Assembly: GCA_026399025.1 (NCBI GenBank)
Contig: JAPLRU010000094.1
Coordinates: 18,628 to 82,627, forward strand
Direction: 5' to 3'
DNA length: 64,000 bases
DNA from: Methylobacter sp.
GTDB lineage: Bacteria > Pseudomonadota > Gammaproteobacteria > Methylococcales > Methylomonadaceae
Shown here piece by piece: positions 45,011-53,900 of this stretch. Made by a program: the position numbers and the translations under genes. The notes beneath the pieces are model-generated. The model saw nothing but the letters and a program-made list of their open reading frames with translations, searched no databases and was not told the origin of the DNA. Position 1 is the stretch's first letter, and every line of letters begins with the position of its first letter.

Positions 45011-45038
45011 AATATGCCATGGCGAGATGCCTCAAATA
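44959..45038 (+). pseudogene. Possible N-terminal remnant of a HEPN partner
   Basis: A frame overlapping the end of the preceding gene reads MARAKTELLQEQLAGRLKYA and stops after 26 codons, with its TAA joined to the ATG of the next nucleotidyltransferase (TAATG). The position and coupling are where a HEPN substrate-binding partner would begin. The content is too short for certain assignment. Confidence 0.35.
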
Positions 45039-45338
45039 ATGAGACTTTCTGAACAAGCACAGCAAATTATCCGGAATACCGTCCGAGAGGTTTTCGGCCT
45101 GGAGGCTAAAGTAAAACTTTTCGGATCAAGAATAAACGATGGCGCCCGTGGCGGCGATATTGACCTGCTCGTTGAGCTGTCGTCAATCACGGCGGACAGT
45201 GAACGTAAAACCTTGCAACTTATCGCCAAACTTCAATTACGCCTAGGCGACCAGCCTATTGATGTGTTGGTGCTTGATCCTTCAACGCCCATGCAATCGA
45301 TACATGAACATGCCGCCATGACCGGAATAATATTGTGA
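45039..45338 (+). CDS. MNT-domain antitoxin (MntA-like)
   Basis: 99 residues from the ATG at 45039. This start is chosen because two decayed copies downstream begin with the same MRL(S/T/Q) sequence; ATG 45027 is possible. The active site is FGSRINDGARGGDIDLLVEL (about 24-43) and PIDVLVLD provides the third acid near 80. It should polyadenylylate a tyrosine of the HEPN toxin encoded next. The stop overlaps the toxin's GTG start (GTGA), giving tight coupling. Confidence 0.88.
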   Translation: MRLSEQAQQIIRNTVREVFGLEAKVKLFGSRINDGARGGDIDLLVELSSITADSERKTLQLIAKLQLRLGDQPIDVLVLDPSTPMQSIHEHAAMTGIIL

Positions 45339-45871
45339 GTTTAGCCTTGGACTTACCGGTAACGCGCTTTCTGCATACGCTGGAGATAGCCGCGAAAGAA
45401 GGCAAGCATTTATCCTATAGCTGGAACCGCTTGCCTAACCAAGCGATTGATATTGAGTGGGTTATCGGTCTGGAGCAAAATCCCGATTGCGCCGAGCGAT
45501 TGGAAGCCTTTGTGTCCCGGTTTGGCAGAATGCAAGATACGATGGCGGACAAATTATTTCCACGCTGGCTGCTTGCGCTGGCTGAACTGCCCGGAAGTCA
45601 AATCGAAACGCTCAATCGAGCCGAACGACTGGGCGTACTCAGCAGCACGGAGCGGTGGCTGGAAGCGCGCAATCTCCGCAACCGCTTGGTGCATGAATAC
45701 ATGACCGATCCGGCAAAGTTTGCCCAAGACGTGGTGCTGGCAAAGGAATACAGCCTAATGCTGATAGAAACCTTCAATCGTTTGCGTCAAGATGCGATGA
45801 CGCGAATGGGACATAAAAAAGAGAGTTTACCAGAGGCATTGCTCCTGCCGGAAAAGATCAAAAACGGATAA
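45335..45871 (+). CDS. HEPN-domain ribonuclease toxin (HepT-like)
   Basis: 178 residues, all helical by composition. RNRLVHEY near residues 119-126 matches RX4HXY. This is the HepT catalytic motif, whose Arg and His cleave RNA and whose Tyr is the residue modified by MntA. The N-terminal part (about 1-95) is longer than in the roughly 135-residue HepT proteins studied. The pair 45039-45871 is the only complete HEPN-MNT module among the copies between wzm and wzt. Confidence 0.85.
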   Translation: MSLALDLPVTRFLHTLEIAAKEGKHLSYSWNRLPNQAIDIEWVIGLEQNPDCAERLEAFVSRFGRMQDTMADKLFPRWLLALAELPGSQIETLNRAERLGVLSSTERWLEARNLRNRLVHEYMTDPAKFAQDVVLAKEYSLMLIETFNRLRQDAMTRMGHKKESLPEALLLPEKIKNG

Positions 45872-45880
45872 CATGAAGGT

Positions 45881-45980
45881 AAGTATTCACCTCCCCCTTT
45901 GAAAAAGGGGGATCGAGGGGGATTTATTTAAAAAATCTCCCCTAACCCCTCTTTTTCAAAGAGGGGGACTGAATAATTAC
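45881..45980. repeat. Palindromic repeat, family D, copy 2 (inverted relative to copy 1)
   Basis: The reverse complement of this segment is nearly identical to 30791-30886, including the CAGTCCCCCTCTTTGAAAAA start and the GAGATTTTTTAAATAAATC spacer. It follows the HEPN gene by 10 bases. Confidence 0.88.
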
Positions 45981-46078
45981 ACATGAAGTAAATTGAATTA
46001 CCGTAAACAACGGGTAAAGACGATGCGGAAATGTTTAACAACCAACGGTTGCACCCCAATTGATTTTAAGGATAGAAC

Positions 46079-46368
46079 ATGAGACTCCAGGATTTTGAGA
46101 TAAGCTCGATCAAGTCAGCGGCAAATCATGTTTTTGGACAGGGCTCAAAAGTTATTCTTTTCGGTAGCAGAGTCGATGACGATGTCAAAGGCGGCGATAT
46201 CGACTTATATATTCAACCTCCCGATAAAAACAATTTATCGGAGATAAAAATTGCTTTTTAGTGCAGTTAAAAACAGCGATTGGCGACCAAAAAATTGATG
46301 TGGTTATTTCCCGAGACAGATCACGACTTATCGAGCAAGAAGCAATCACAACCGGAATAGAATTATGA
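46079..46368 (+). pseudogene. Frameshifted MNT antitoxin copy
   Basis: The first 60 codons encode MRLQDFEISSIKSAANHVF and the active site LFGSRVDDDVKGGDIDLYI, then a stop at 46259-46261. In the +1 frame the protein resumes directly with QLKTAIGDQKIDVVISRD and ends TTGIEL. Adding one T to the run of five at 46255-46259 would restore a 96-residue MNT. Its stop overlaps a short frame, MSRDIKTSR (46365-46394), the position of a HEPN partner that is now nearly gone. Confidence 0.8.
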
Positions 46369-46475
46369 GCCGGGATATTAAAACAAGCCGATAACTGCGG
46401 ACTGGTCAAGTGAATAAATTACAAGGTTATCGGGTCAATCGTCCAAGCAATAAATTTCCAGGAAAAATTAAAGAA

Positions 46476-46607
46476 ATGAGACTAACCGAAACGCAAATAG
46501 ACACAATCCGCAAAGCGACTCACGCCGCCTTTCGTGTTCGCTTCAGCGAGTTTCTCCAACGACAACTCACTTTCTGTGCCGATACTTATGGAGTGAAGCC
46601 AGAATGA
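46476..46607 (+). pseudogene. N-terminal MNT remnant abutting wzt
   Basis: MRLTETQIDTIRKATHAAF resembles the first 19 residues of the neighbouring MNT genes. Then the sequence changes to RVRFSEFLQRQLTFCADTYG, with no active-site motif. The stop overlaps the wzt start (ATGA), so the fragment may still be translated as a leader for wzt. Confidence 0.55.
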
Positions 46608-47851
46608 GCATCGCCATTCGCGTTCAAAACCTCAGCAAGTGTTATCAACTTTACAACCAGCCGCATGACCGTCTTAAGCAATTTTTATGGCGCGGTAGAC
46701 GTCAGTATTATCGTGAGTTTTGGGCGCTAAAGGATGTTAGCTTTGAAGTTGCCAAAGGCGAGGTGCTGGGTATTGTCGGACGAAATGGTTCAGGGAAATC
46801 GACCTTGCTGCAACTGATATGCGGCACCTTAACACCCACCCATGGAGAAGTGACAGTACGGGGGCGAGTCGCCGCGTTGCTGGAGTTGGGAGCCGGTTTT
46901 AATCCTGAATTCAGTGGACGCGAAAATGTATTTATGAGCGCCGCCATCATGGGACTGTCGCAACAGGAGATTGAGGCGCGCTTTGAAGAAATTGTCGATT
47001 TCTCCGGTATTCGTGATTTTATTGATCAACCGGTTAAGACTTATTCCAGCGGGATGTATGTGCGGCTGGCGTTTTCTGTGGCTACCAGCGTGGATCCTGA
47101 CATTCTGGTGATTGATGAAGCGCTGTCGGTCGGCGATGGCGCTTTTGCCCGCAAATCGTTTGACCGGATTATGCAAATGCGCAATGCCGGTAAGACCATC
47201 CTGTTCTGTTCGCATGGTTTGTTTGAGGTCGAATCGCTATGCACACGCGCAGTCTGGCTTAATAGCGGCAACGTTATGGCAGAGGGTAACTCAGCTTCAG
47301 TGGTGGCGGCCTATCAGAGTTTTTTGGATAAGAGCATGTTGATCCCAGCGAACGGCACAGCTCCAGCTAATGCAGTCACTGAGTGCGAACTAGCTGCGCC
47401 TGTGTTGCCGGATGATAATAGAGTACAAGGATATGCACGCCTTGCAGCCATAAAAGTGGAAATCGACGGGCAAAACGCCAAAGAAACTATTGCCTTAAAC
47501 GGCCTATCAACTCTTACGGTGCAGGTGGGCTTTACTTCCGACCCAGCGCTATCTTGCCCGTCCGTGGCTGCAACTATTCATGCAATGGATGGACGTACAC
47601 TTACCAGTGCAGCAGTATGGGAAGACGACATTACTTTGAACCGCGCACCGGATGGATCCGGTCAAGTTTGTCTTACGTTTAAGCAATTGCCCCTCCTGAA
47701 AGGAGAATATTCATTAAATGTTCATTTACTTTGCGAGCGTGGTTTGCATGTTTATGATTCGGCCAATGGCGTTTCTACCTTCCATGTACGGCAAGAAGGC
47801 CGATTGCAAGGATACTTCGTAATACCGCATAGCTGGGAATGCCGGATATGA
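46604..47851 (+). CDS. wzt: Polysaccharide ABC transporter ATP-binding protein (Wzt) with C-terminal carbohydrate-binding domain
   Basis: 415 residues. The ATPase half has Walker A GRNGSGKSTLL (about 59-69), the signature YSSGMYVRLAFSVA (about 146-159), Walker B ILVIDEALSVGD (about 168-179) and the H-loop FCSHGLFEVE. The last 160 residues form a beta-rich Wzt_C domain, which in other O-antigen systems recognises the capped non-reducing end of the chain. A terminally modified polysaccharide is therefore likely, and the FkbM-type methyltransferase encoded next is a candidate capping enzyme. The start overlaps a short fragment by four bases, and the stop lies inside the next gene. Confidence 0.94.
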   Translation: MSIAIRVQNLSKCYQLYNQPHDRLKQFLWRGRRQYYREFWALKDVSFEVAKGEVLGIVGRNGSGKSTLLQLICGTLTPTHGEVTVRGRVAALLELGAGFNPEFSGRENVFMSAAIMGLSQQEIEARFEEIVDFSGIRDFIDQPVKTYSSGMYVRLAFSVATSVDPDILVIDEALSVGDGAFARKSFDRIMQMRNAGKTILFCSHGLFEVESLCTRAVWLNSGNVMAEGNSASVVAAYQSFLDKSMLIPANGTAPANAVTECELAAPVLPDDNRVQGYARLAAIKVEIDGQNAKETIALNGLSTLTVQVGFTSDPALSCPSVAATIHAMDGRTLTSAAVWEDDITLNRAPDGSGQVCLTFKQLPLLKGEYSLNVHLLCERGLHVYDSANGVSTFHVRQEGRLQGYFVIPHSWECRI

Positions 47852-49683
47852 GTTTGTCGATAAAACCCGATATAAAACCGAGTGAGTATCAAGTGAGGGC
47901 GGACTGCAACCGCTTAATTGAGGGAGATACAGCCAATAACTTGCAGCTGCGTATCGATCATGACGGTTTTGAGCAGGAAAAAATCATGCTCTGCCAACAA
48001 TTGATCAATTGTGGGGACCGAGTTCTGGATATCGGCGCCAACACGGGGCGCTACACGCTGCTTTTTAGTGATCTTGTCTCTCCAGGGGGAAGCGTTACCG
48101 CCATTGAGCCGGATCAGGATAACTTCTTGTGCTTGCAACGCAATCTTGCCCATCAAGTCGCCACCGGTACGGTTAGAGTCCATCAGATAGCTTTAGGAGA
48201 TGACCGCCTCTCGAATCTATTTTTCGAGCATGATAGTTTTGAGTTGGAAGCGCTGGATTTCATCAAGATCGGTGTTAGTGGGCATGAACCCATTGTGCTA
48301 CGCAGTCTTGCCGCAATACTGAAGCGGTCCCCCAAGCTAAAAGTTTTATGTGAGTTTTCGCCTGTCACGCTCTGGGCAGCAGGCTTTTCACCGCCGGCGT
48401 TTCTTGAAGAAATGCGAGCATACGGTTTCCGTCTAATAGTTCAAGATAAACAGGAATGGTGCGAAGGAACTTTTGATGAAATAGAGCAAGCGCTCAAGTT
48501 AATTCCACCATCAGCCGTAGCCGTGTTTATCAGTAATTTAAAAAGCAGTGGCACTATTCAGGATATGAACCGACAGGCGGCAGTCTTTCTCGAGCAGTAT
48601 GCCTATCCCCGCCCCTTGCTTGAAAATATTCTACTGGTAGCGGATGGAGCTTGGCGGACAGTAGGTAATACGCTGCTAAGCGGACAAGTGCCGGCTTCGC
48701 CATCTATTACTGTTCCGCTTGAGATAAAAGAAGGCTGGCAATGTCGCTGGGTAAACCAGCGTGACCAGAATAAGTTGTTGTCGCTATTTGCATTGGCATT
48801 CGGTCATTCTATGCCAGTCAATCTATGGCTTTGGAAATACGCCGGACAATGTAAGCCCGCAGTATTGGCGCACACTTCAGGTAAGGTAATTGCTCATTAC
48901 GGAGGAATGCCAAGGTCATTGTGGCTGCACGAAGAAAAGCTGAATGCCGTGCAGATTTGCGATGTGATGGTAGATCCGAGCATGCGCGGTATTTTGACTC
49001 GCCGTGGTCCATTTATGCGCATTGCCGAAACTTTTTTAGGGGAACAAACAGGCAAAAATAAAGCGTATCGACTAGCCTTCGGCTTTCCTTCCGACAGAGC
49101 GCTACTTTTGGGTGAAAAATTGGGCCTATATGCTCGGGTAGATACCTTATTAGAGGCAGTTTGGCCGATCTTGCCCGCAGTACGCTTGCCTTTCTGGTTT
49201 AAGATTCGGCCTTTACTACAAGAAGATAATGCTGTTGTCGATGCGCTTTGGAAAAAAATGAGTCAGGCGCTGACAGACTATGTGGTGCCGCAAAAGGATG
49301 CTGACTTTTTCAGGCATCGCTATCTGGAGCACCCTGTGAACGTATATGCCTCTTATCTTGTATCTTGGCGATGGTTCGACCAAGCGGTGGGGATTGTCGT
49401 ACTACGTGACCACGGACCCGATCAGGGCGTGGAATTGTTGGACTTGCTTGGGCTTCCTAAAGCGTTTGGGATACTGCTTAAAGTCGCTCAATACAGTGCC
49501 GGCGTTGCGGGACGTCAGCGCCTATTCGGTTGGCTAACCCCCAATATCCTCACGGCTTTGCCTGAGCCGGTGACGCGAAATGTAGTCACTAATATTTGTA
49601 TCGCCACCCCCGATTTGACTGAGATGGCCGGCCAACTGCATGCTCGTTGGTGGCTAATGTCCGGCGACACGGATTTCCGTTGA
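47839..49683 (+). CDS. FkbM-type methyltransferase fused to a GNAT-like acetyltransferase domain
   Basis: 614 residues. The N-terminal part (about 40-220) is a SAM methyltransferase, with motif I LDIGANTGRYTLLFSDL near 63-79 followed by AIEPDQDNFLCLQRN, and it has the FkbM-style DFIKIGVSGHEPIVLRSL. The C-terminal part (about 300-614) resembles GNAT acyltransferases of polysaccharide loci, with KVIAHYGGMPRSLWL and a final ARWWLMSGDTDFR. Such domains transfer methyl and acyl groups to sugars. The fusion may make a double-modified chain end for Wzt recognition (inference). It overlaps wzt by 13 bases; ATG 47848 is an alternative start. Confidence 0.78.
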   Translation: MPDMSLSIKPDIKPSEYQVRADCNRLIEGDTANNLQLRIDHDGFEQEKIMLCQQLINCGDRVLDIGANTGRYTLLFSDLVSPGGSVTAIEPDQDNFLCLQRNLAHQVATGTVRVHQIALGDDRLSNLFFEHDSFELEALDFIKIGVSGHEPIVLRSLAAILKRSPKLKVLCEFSPVTLWAAGFSPPAFLEEMRAYGFRLIVQDKQEWCEGTFDEIEQALKLIPPSAVAVFISNLKSSGTIQDMNRQAAVFLEQYAYPRPLLENILLVADGAWRTVGNTLLSGQVPASPSITVPLEIKEGWQCRWVNQRDQNKLLSLFALAFGHSMPVNLWLWKYAGQCKPAVLAHTSGKVIAHYGGMPRSLWLHEEKLNAVQICDVMVDPSMRGILTRRGPFMRIAETFLGEQTGKNKAYRLAFGFPSDRALLLGEKLGLYARVDTLLEAVWPILPAVRLPFWFKIRPLLQEDNAVVDALWKKMSQALTDYVVPQKDADFFRHRYLEHPVNVYASYLVSWRWFDQAVGIVVLRDHGPDQGVELLDLLGLPKAFGILLKVAQYSAGVAGRQRLFGWLTPNILTALPEPVTRNVVTNICIATPDLTEMAGQLHARWWLMSGDTDFR

Positions 49684-49726
49684 ATCAGGTTTTGTTCTTC
49701 GGCACGCTATTAATTAACGAGGCACT

Positions 49727-50980
49727 ATGGAAAATATAAATAATTTGACGGCAGTATGGATTGCCAGTCATGGGCATTTAAAGCCTTTGCGGGATCATTT
49801 ACTGTTATTGCCTGATCAGCTTAATCCTTGCCCAGCGTGTGCTGGAAGTGCAGCAATCCATATTCGTGCGCATCTGCGATTTGGTGAAGCGAGCTGGATA
49901 GAAGAAGCGAAGATTCTATATTGTCCTGACTGCGAAAACTTTACACTTGAAGAAGTTGAGCGATCAACCATCTGTTTAAAGCAGCCGGAACTGACAGGTT
50001 TTTCCGTCACTGCTGTCGAGGCACGGCTATGGTTCAATCAGCCGACCTTCCTCAATATAGAGCCGACTACCCGCTGCAATTTCAATTGCTGGTATTGCGT
50101 TGGTCGGCACATGAAACAGGAAGACATCAATATCGACAACTTTACCAAGGTACTCGATAACTTCCCGACCGTGAAAACTATTGCCTTGGTCGGCGAAGGC
50201 GAGCCACTGCTGCATAAAGATTTTTTTACCATGGCGCATATAGCCAAGGAGCGCGGCATTCGGGTGATGATCATTTCCAATGGCTCTGCGCTCAGCCAAA
50301 GTGTCGTTAAGAAGCTGTGTGAAGCCGAGATAGCCTACATCGGCATCTCCATCGACTCGGTTGATCCCGCCACTTTTGCCAGTTCGCGGTTGGATGGCGA
50401 TCTGCCGAAAATCTGGCAGGGTATCGAACGCCTGAGCCGTTACCGTGATGAACAGGGCTATCGTTATCCACGCATTGGCGTCAAAGGCACTTTGTTTGCC
50501 AACACCGAGGACGAGCTGCTAGCTATTACAGAAGAGGCCAAGCGGCATGGTGTCGACATTTTTGAGAGTTTCCAGGCACTAAATCCAATGAAGACTTACA
50601 TTCCCATTTATCCCAAGGAAAAACTGGTCGAATTGGCGCATCTGGAGCCGGTAGCCGCTGCTATTCATAGGGATAGCGTAGTCGCTAATCGTATTTTGCA
50701 ACCGATCAGCGAGTTCTGCGCAGAAGAGGGTATCGAGCTCGCCAAAGCCGGGCGACCGAATGGCCTGCGCAAGAATTGTGACGAGCAGTGGATCTATGCG
50801 TTGCTATCGGGCGATATAACGCCATGTTGCCAGATCAAAACGCCGATTGACCCACAATGGAATTTGTTTGATCACCCACTGGCCGACATTTTGCGCGAGC
50901 CAAGTTACGAAAATGTCCGCTTCAACTTGTGGAACGGTCTGTTCCCTGATTATTGTGAAGGTTGCTGGAAAACACGCTAA
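49727..50980 (+). CDS. Radical SAM/SPASM domain protein
   Basis: 417 residues. An N-terminal zinc-finger-like region has CPAC and CPDC pairs (about 35-70). The radical SAM core has CNFNCWYCVGRHM near 118-130 (CX3CX2C), then GEGEPLLHKDF and ISNGSAL. The C-terminal SPASM region holds CDEQW, CCQIK and CEGCW cysteines (about 350-415) for auxiliary iron-sulfur clusters. SPASM enzymes modify peptides or sugars; in a polysaccharide locus a sugar dehydration or epimerisation is plausible, but no substrate can be read. The stop overlaps the next ATG (TAATG). Confidence 0.88.
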   Translation: MENINNLTAVWIASHGHLKPLRDHLLLLPDQLNPCPACAGSAAIHIRAHLRFGEASWIEEAKILYCPDCENFTLEEVERSTICLKQPELTGFSVTAVEARLWFNQPTFLNIEPTTRCNFNCWYCVGRHMKQEDINIDNFTKVLDNFPTVKTIALVGEGEPLLHKDFFTMAHIAKERGIRVMIISNGSALSQSVVKKLCEAEIAYIGISIDSVDPATFASSRLDGDLPKIWQGIERLSRYRDEQGYRYPRIGVKGTLFANTEDELLAITEEAKRHGVDIFESFQALNPMKTYIPIYPKEKLVELAHLEPVAAAIHRDSVVANRILQPISEFCAEEGIELAKAGRPNGLRKNCDEQWIYALLSGDITPCCQIKTPIDPQWNLFDHPLADILREPSYENVRFNLWNGLFPDYCEGCWKTR

Positions 50981-53900
50981 TGGAATCTAAATTAATCCCC
51001 TACGCTGCAGTTACTAAAATTGCGGCTAGTACCGTGATAATTTTTGCTCCTCACCCCGACGATGAAGTATTCGGTTGCGGGGGGGCAATCATGCGCCATA
51101 TTGAATATGGCGCATCAGTACGGGTAATCATCGTATCGGATGGCGCTTACGGGCTAGAGGGCGAAATCCGTTTCGAACACATCCAGCAACGCCGGCAGGA
51201 AAGTCTGAAGGCCGCTGCTGTTCTGGGTTACGGAACGCCTGAGTTTTGGGAATTGCGTGACCGGGAAGTGTTCTACGGTGAAAAATTGGTTCGCCGCATT
51301 CTGGAGACTATTCAAGGCGCCGACCTGATTTATACGCCCTCGGTATTTGAAATGCACCCGGACCACCGTGCATTGAGCATAGCAACAGTTGAGGCTTTGC
51401 GCCGTCATGGTAAAGGTGTACGGTTGGCACTGTATGAAGTAGGAGTTCCTTTAAACCCCAACTTGCTGCTCGATATCAGCGATCTTGCGAAACGCAAGAT
51501 GGCTGCAATGGAATGCTTTATCTCGCAAAACGAGAAGCAGCGCTACGACTTAGATATAGCCGCACTTAATCGTTACCGCACCTATACCTTACCGGCAGAG
51601 GTAACAGCGGCGGAAGCTTATCTTTTAGTCTCTGCCGAAGAATTAACAAACGATCCATTTAAGATTTATCAATCCGAACATAAGCGCCAAAGGGAATTAG
51701 GGCTTACTCTGGAGGCTAAGGATGTTCCGTTAATCTCAGTAATCATCCGCAGCATGGATAGGCCCACGTTATCGAAAGCGCTGGATTCCGTTGCTTTACA
51801 GACCTACTCCAATATCGAAGTGGTTGTGGTAAATGCGAAAGGTGAAGAGCACTCCAAACTTGGTGAATGGTGCGGGCATTTTCCATTACGAATGATCAAT
51901 ACCGGGGAAGCGCTACCAAGAAGCCGTGCCGGTAATGTAGGATTAAGCAACGCCGAAGGAGACTTTCTGATCTTTCTCGATGACGACGATACCTTTGACG
52001 CTAACCATATCTCCGGCCTTGTTCAGGCATTGCATGAACATCCGCAAGCCACAGTGATTTATACCGGTGTTCGGGCGGAAGATGACGATGGGCATTTATT
52101 GAGCGTTTTCAATGAGCACTATGATCCCAGAAAGCTATTAATATCGAACTTCATACCTATCCATGCGCTGTTGTTTTCTCGTGACTTAATGGAAAAAAGC
52201 GGTGCGCATTTTGATGAGAGTATGGATGTTTATGAGGACTGGGATTTCTGGCTGCAACTCTCACGTCACACCGCTTTTCTACATGTCAACCAAATCAGTG
52301 CCGTTTACCATACTCAAGGAGACTCCGGTGTAGGCTTGGCAACAAACAAAAATACGCAGCAGCGAGGCCGCGAGCAATTATTCGATAAATGGCGACTACG
52401 CTGGACAGGCAAAGACATTGATGACATAGCTCAGTATATGGTCGATTTTGAACAAAGATTAGCCGAGCGCGATGGCTTGGTCGCTAAGCTTAATCGGATA
52501 TTGACAGAAAGAAGCGAACACATCGACAACATCAATCGGGCTTTTACCGATCATATCAATAATCTCAATCAAGTTTTGGCGGAAAGAAGCAAGCATATCG
52601 GCAATCTCAACCAAGCTTTGACAGAAAGAAGTGAGCTCATCCAAGAGATTTATCAAAGTACAAGCTGGCGCATTACCGCTCCCCTGCGCAAGCTATCTTT
52701 AAAAGCAAAAAACCTGGGCAACTTAATTAAATTGCTACCGAGCATTTTTCGCATTAGCGGCGGCATAACTAAGAGCGTCAAAAAAGCATCGCGCGTATTT
52801 TTACGAGAAGGCTGGGCCGGAGTTAAACGACGTATCCTTTTCGTCGGCGGCGATCGAAATGGAACGTCCGATTCAAAGATTAGACCCGATATCGCTTTGC
52901 CCGAAGTTGACCGGAATGATTATACTGAATGGTTATGCCGCTATGACACGCTGAAAAACGCGGATCGAGTGAAAATCCAATCAAATATAGCCGACTTTCA
53001 GGCTAAACCGCTTATTTCGGTCGTGATGCCCGTTTATAACCCTCCCATTTCGTTTCTGGATGAAGCGATTCAATCGGTGCGCAGGCAACTCTACCCGAAT
53101 TGGGAGCTTTGTATCGCTGACGATGCGTCAACCGATCCGGCAGTGCGTGAAACGCTGGCGCGCCATTGTCGGGAAGACCATCGGATCAAAGTCGTTTATC
53201 GTGACCAAAACGGCCATATTTCGCGTGCCAGTAATTCCGCCTTAGAACTCGCTCAGGGCGAATTTGTTGCTTTATTTGATCATGACGATTTGTTGGCGGA
53301 ACACGCCTTGTATTGGGTGACGGAGGCCATCAACCAGCATCCTGATGCCGGGCTGATTTTTTCGGATGAGGATAAAATTAACGAATCAAACCGGCGTTAC
53401 GACCCGTATTTCAAATGCGAATTGAATTACGAACTGCTGTTGGCGCAAAACATGGTTTCTCATCTCGGTGTTTATCGAACGGAAGTAGTACGCGACCTAG
53501 GTGGTTTCCGTGTAGGTTTTGAAGGATCGCAAGACTACGATTTAGTATTGCGTGTGCTGGAAAAGCTGAAACCGGAACAGATAGTTCATATCCCCCGTAT
53601 TTTATATCACTGGCGGGCCATTGCGGGCAGTACCGCTTTGGCGGCAGGAGAAAAAAATTACGCTGTCGAAGCCGGTCGAAAAGCGGTTGCCGATCATTTA
53701 AAGCGCAGCGGCATTAATGCGGAAGTGATGCCGGCGCCCGAAGTCCCCACACTCAATCGGGTTCGTTTTTCCTGTCCGTCGCCGCAACCCTTGGTCAGCA
53801 TTATTATTCCCACCCGAGATCGTGCCGATTTATTGGGCATGTGTTTGGATTCGCTGATACAGCGCACAACGTATGAAAATTATGAAGTCATCATTGTCGA

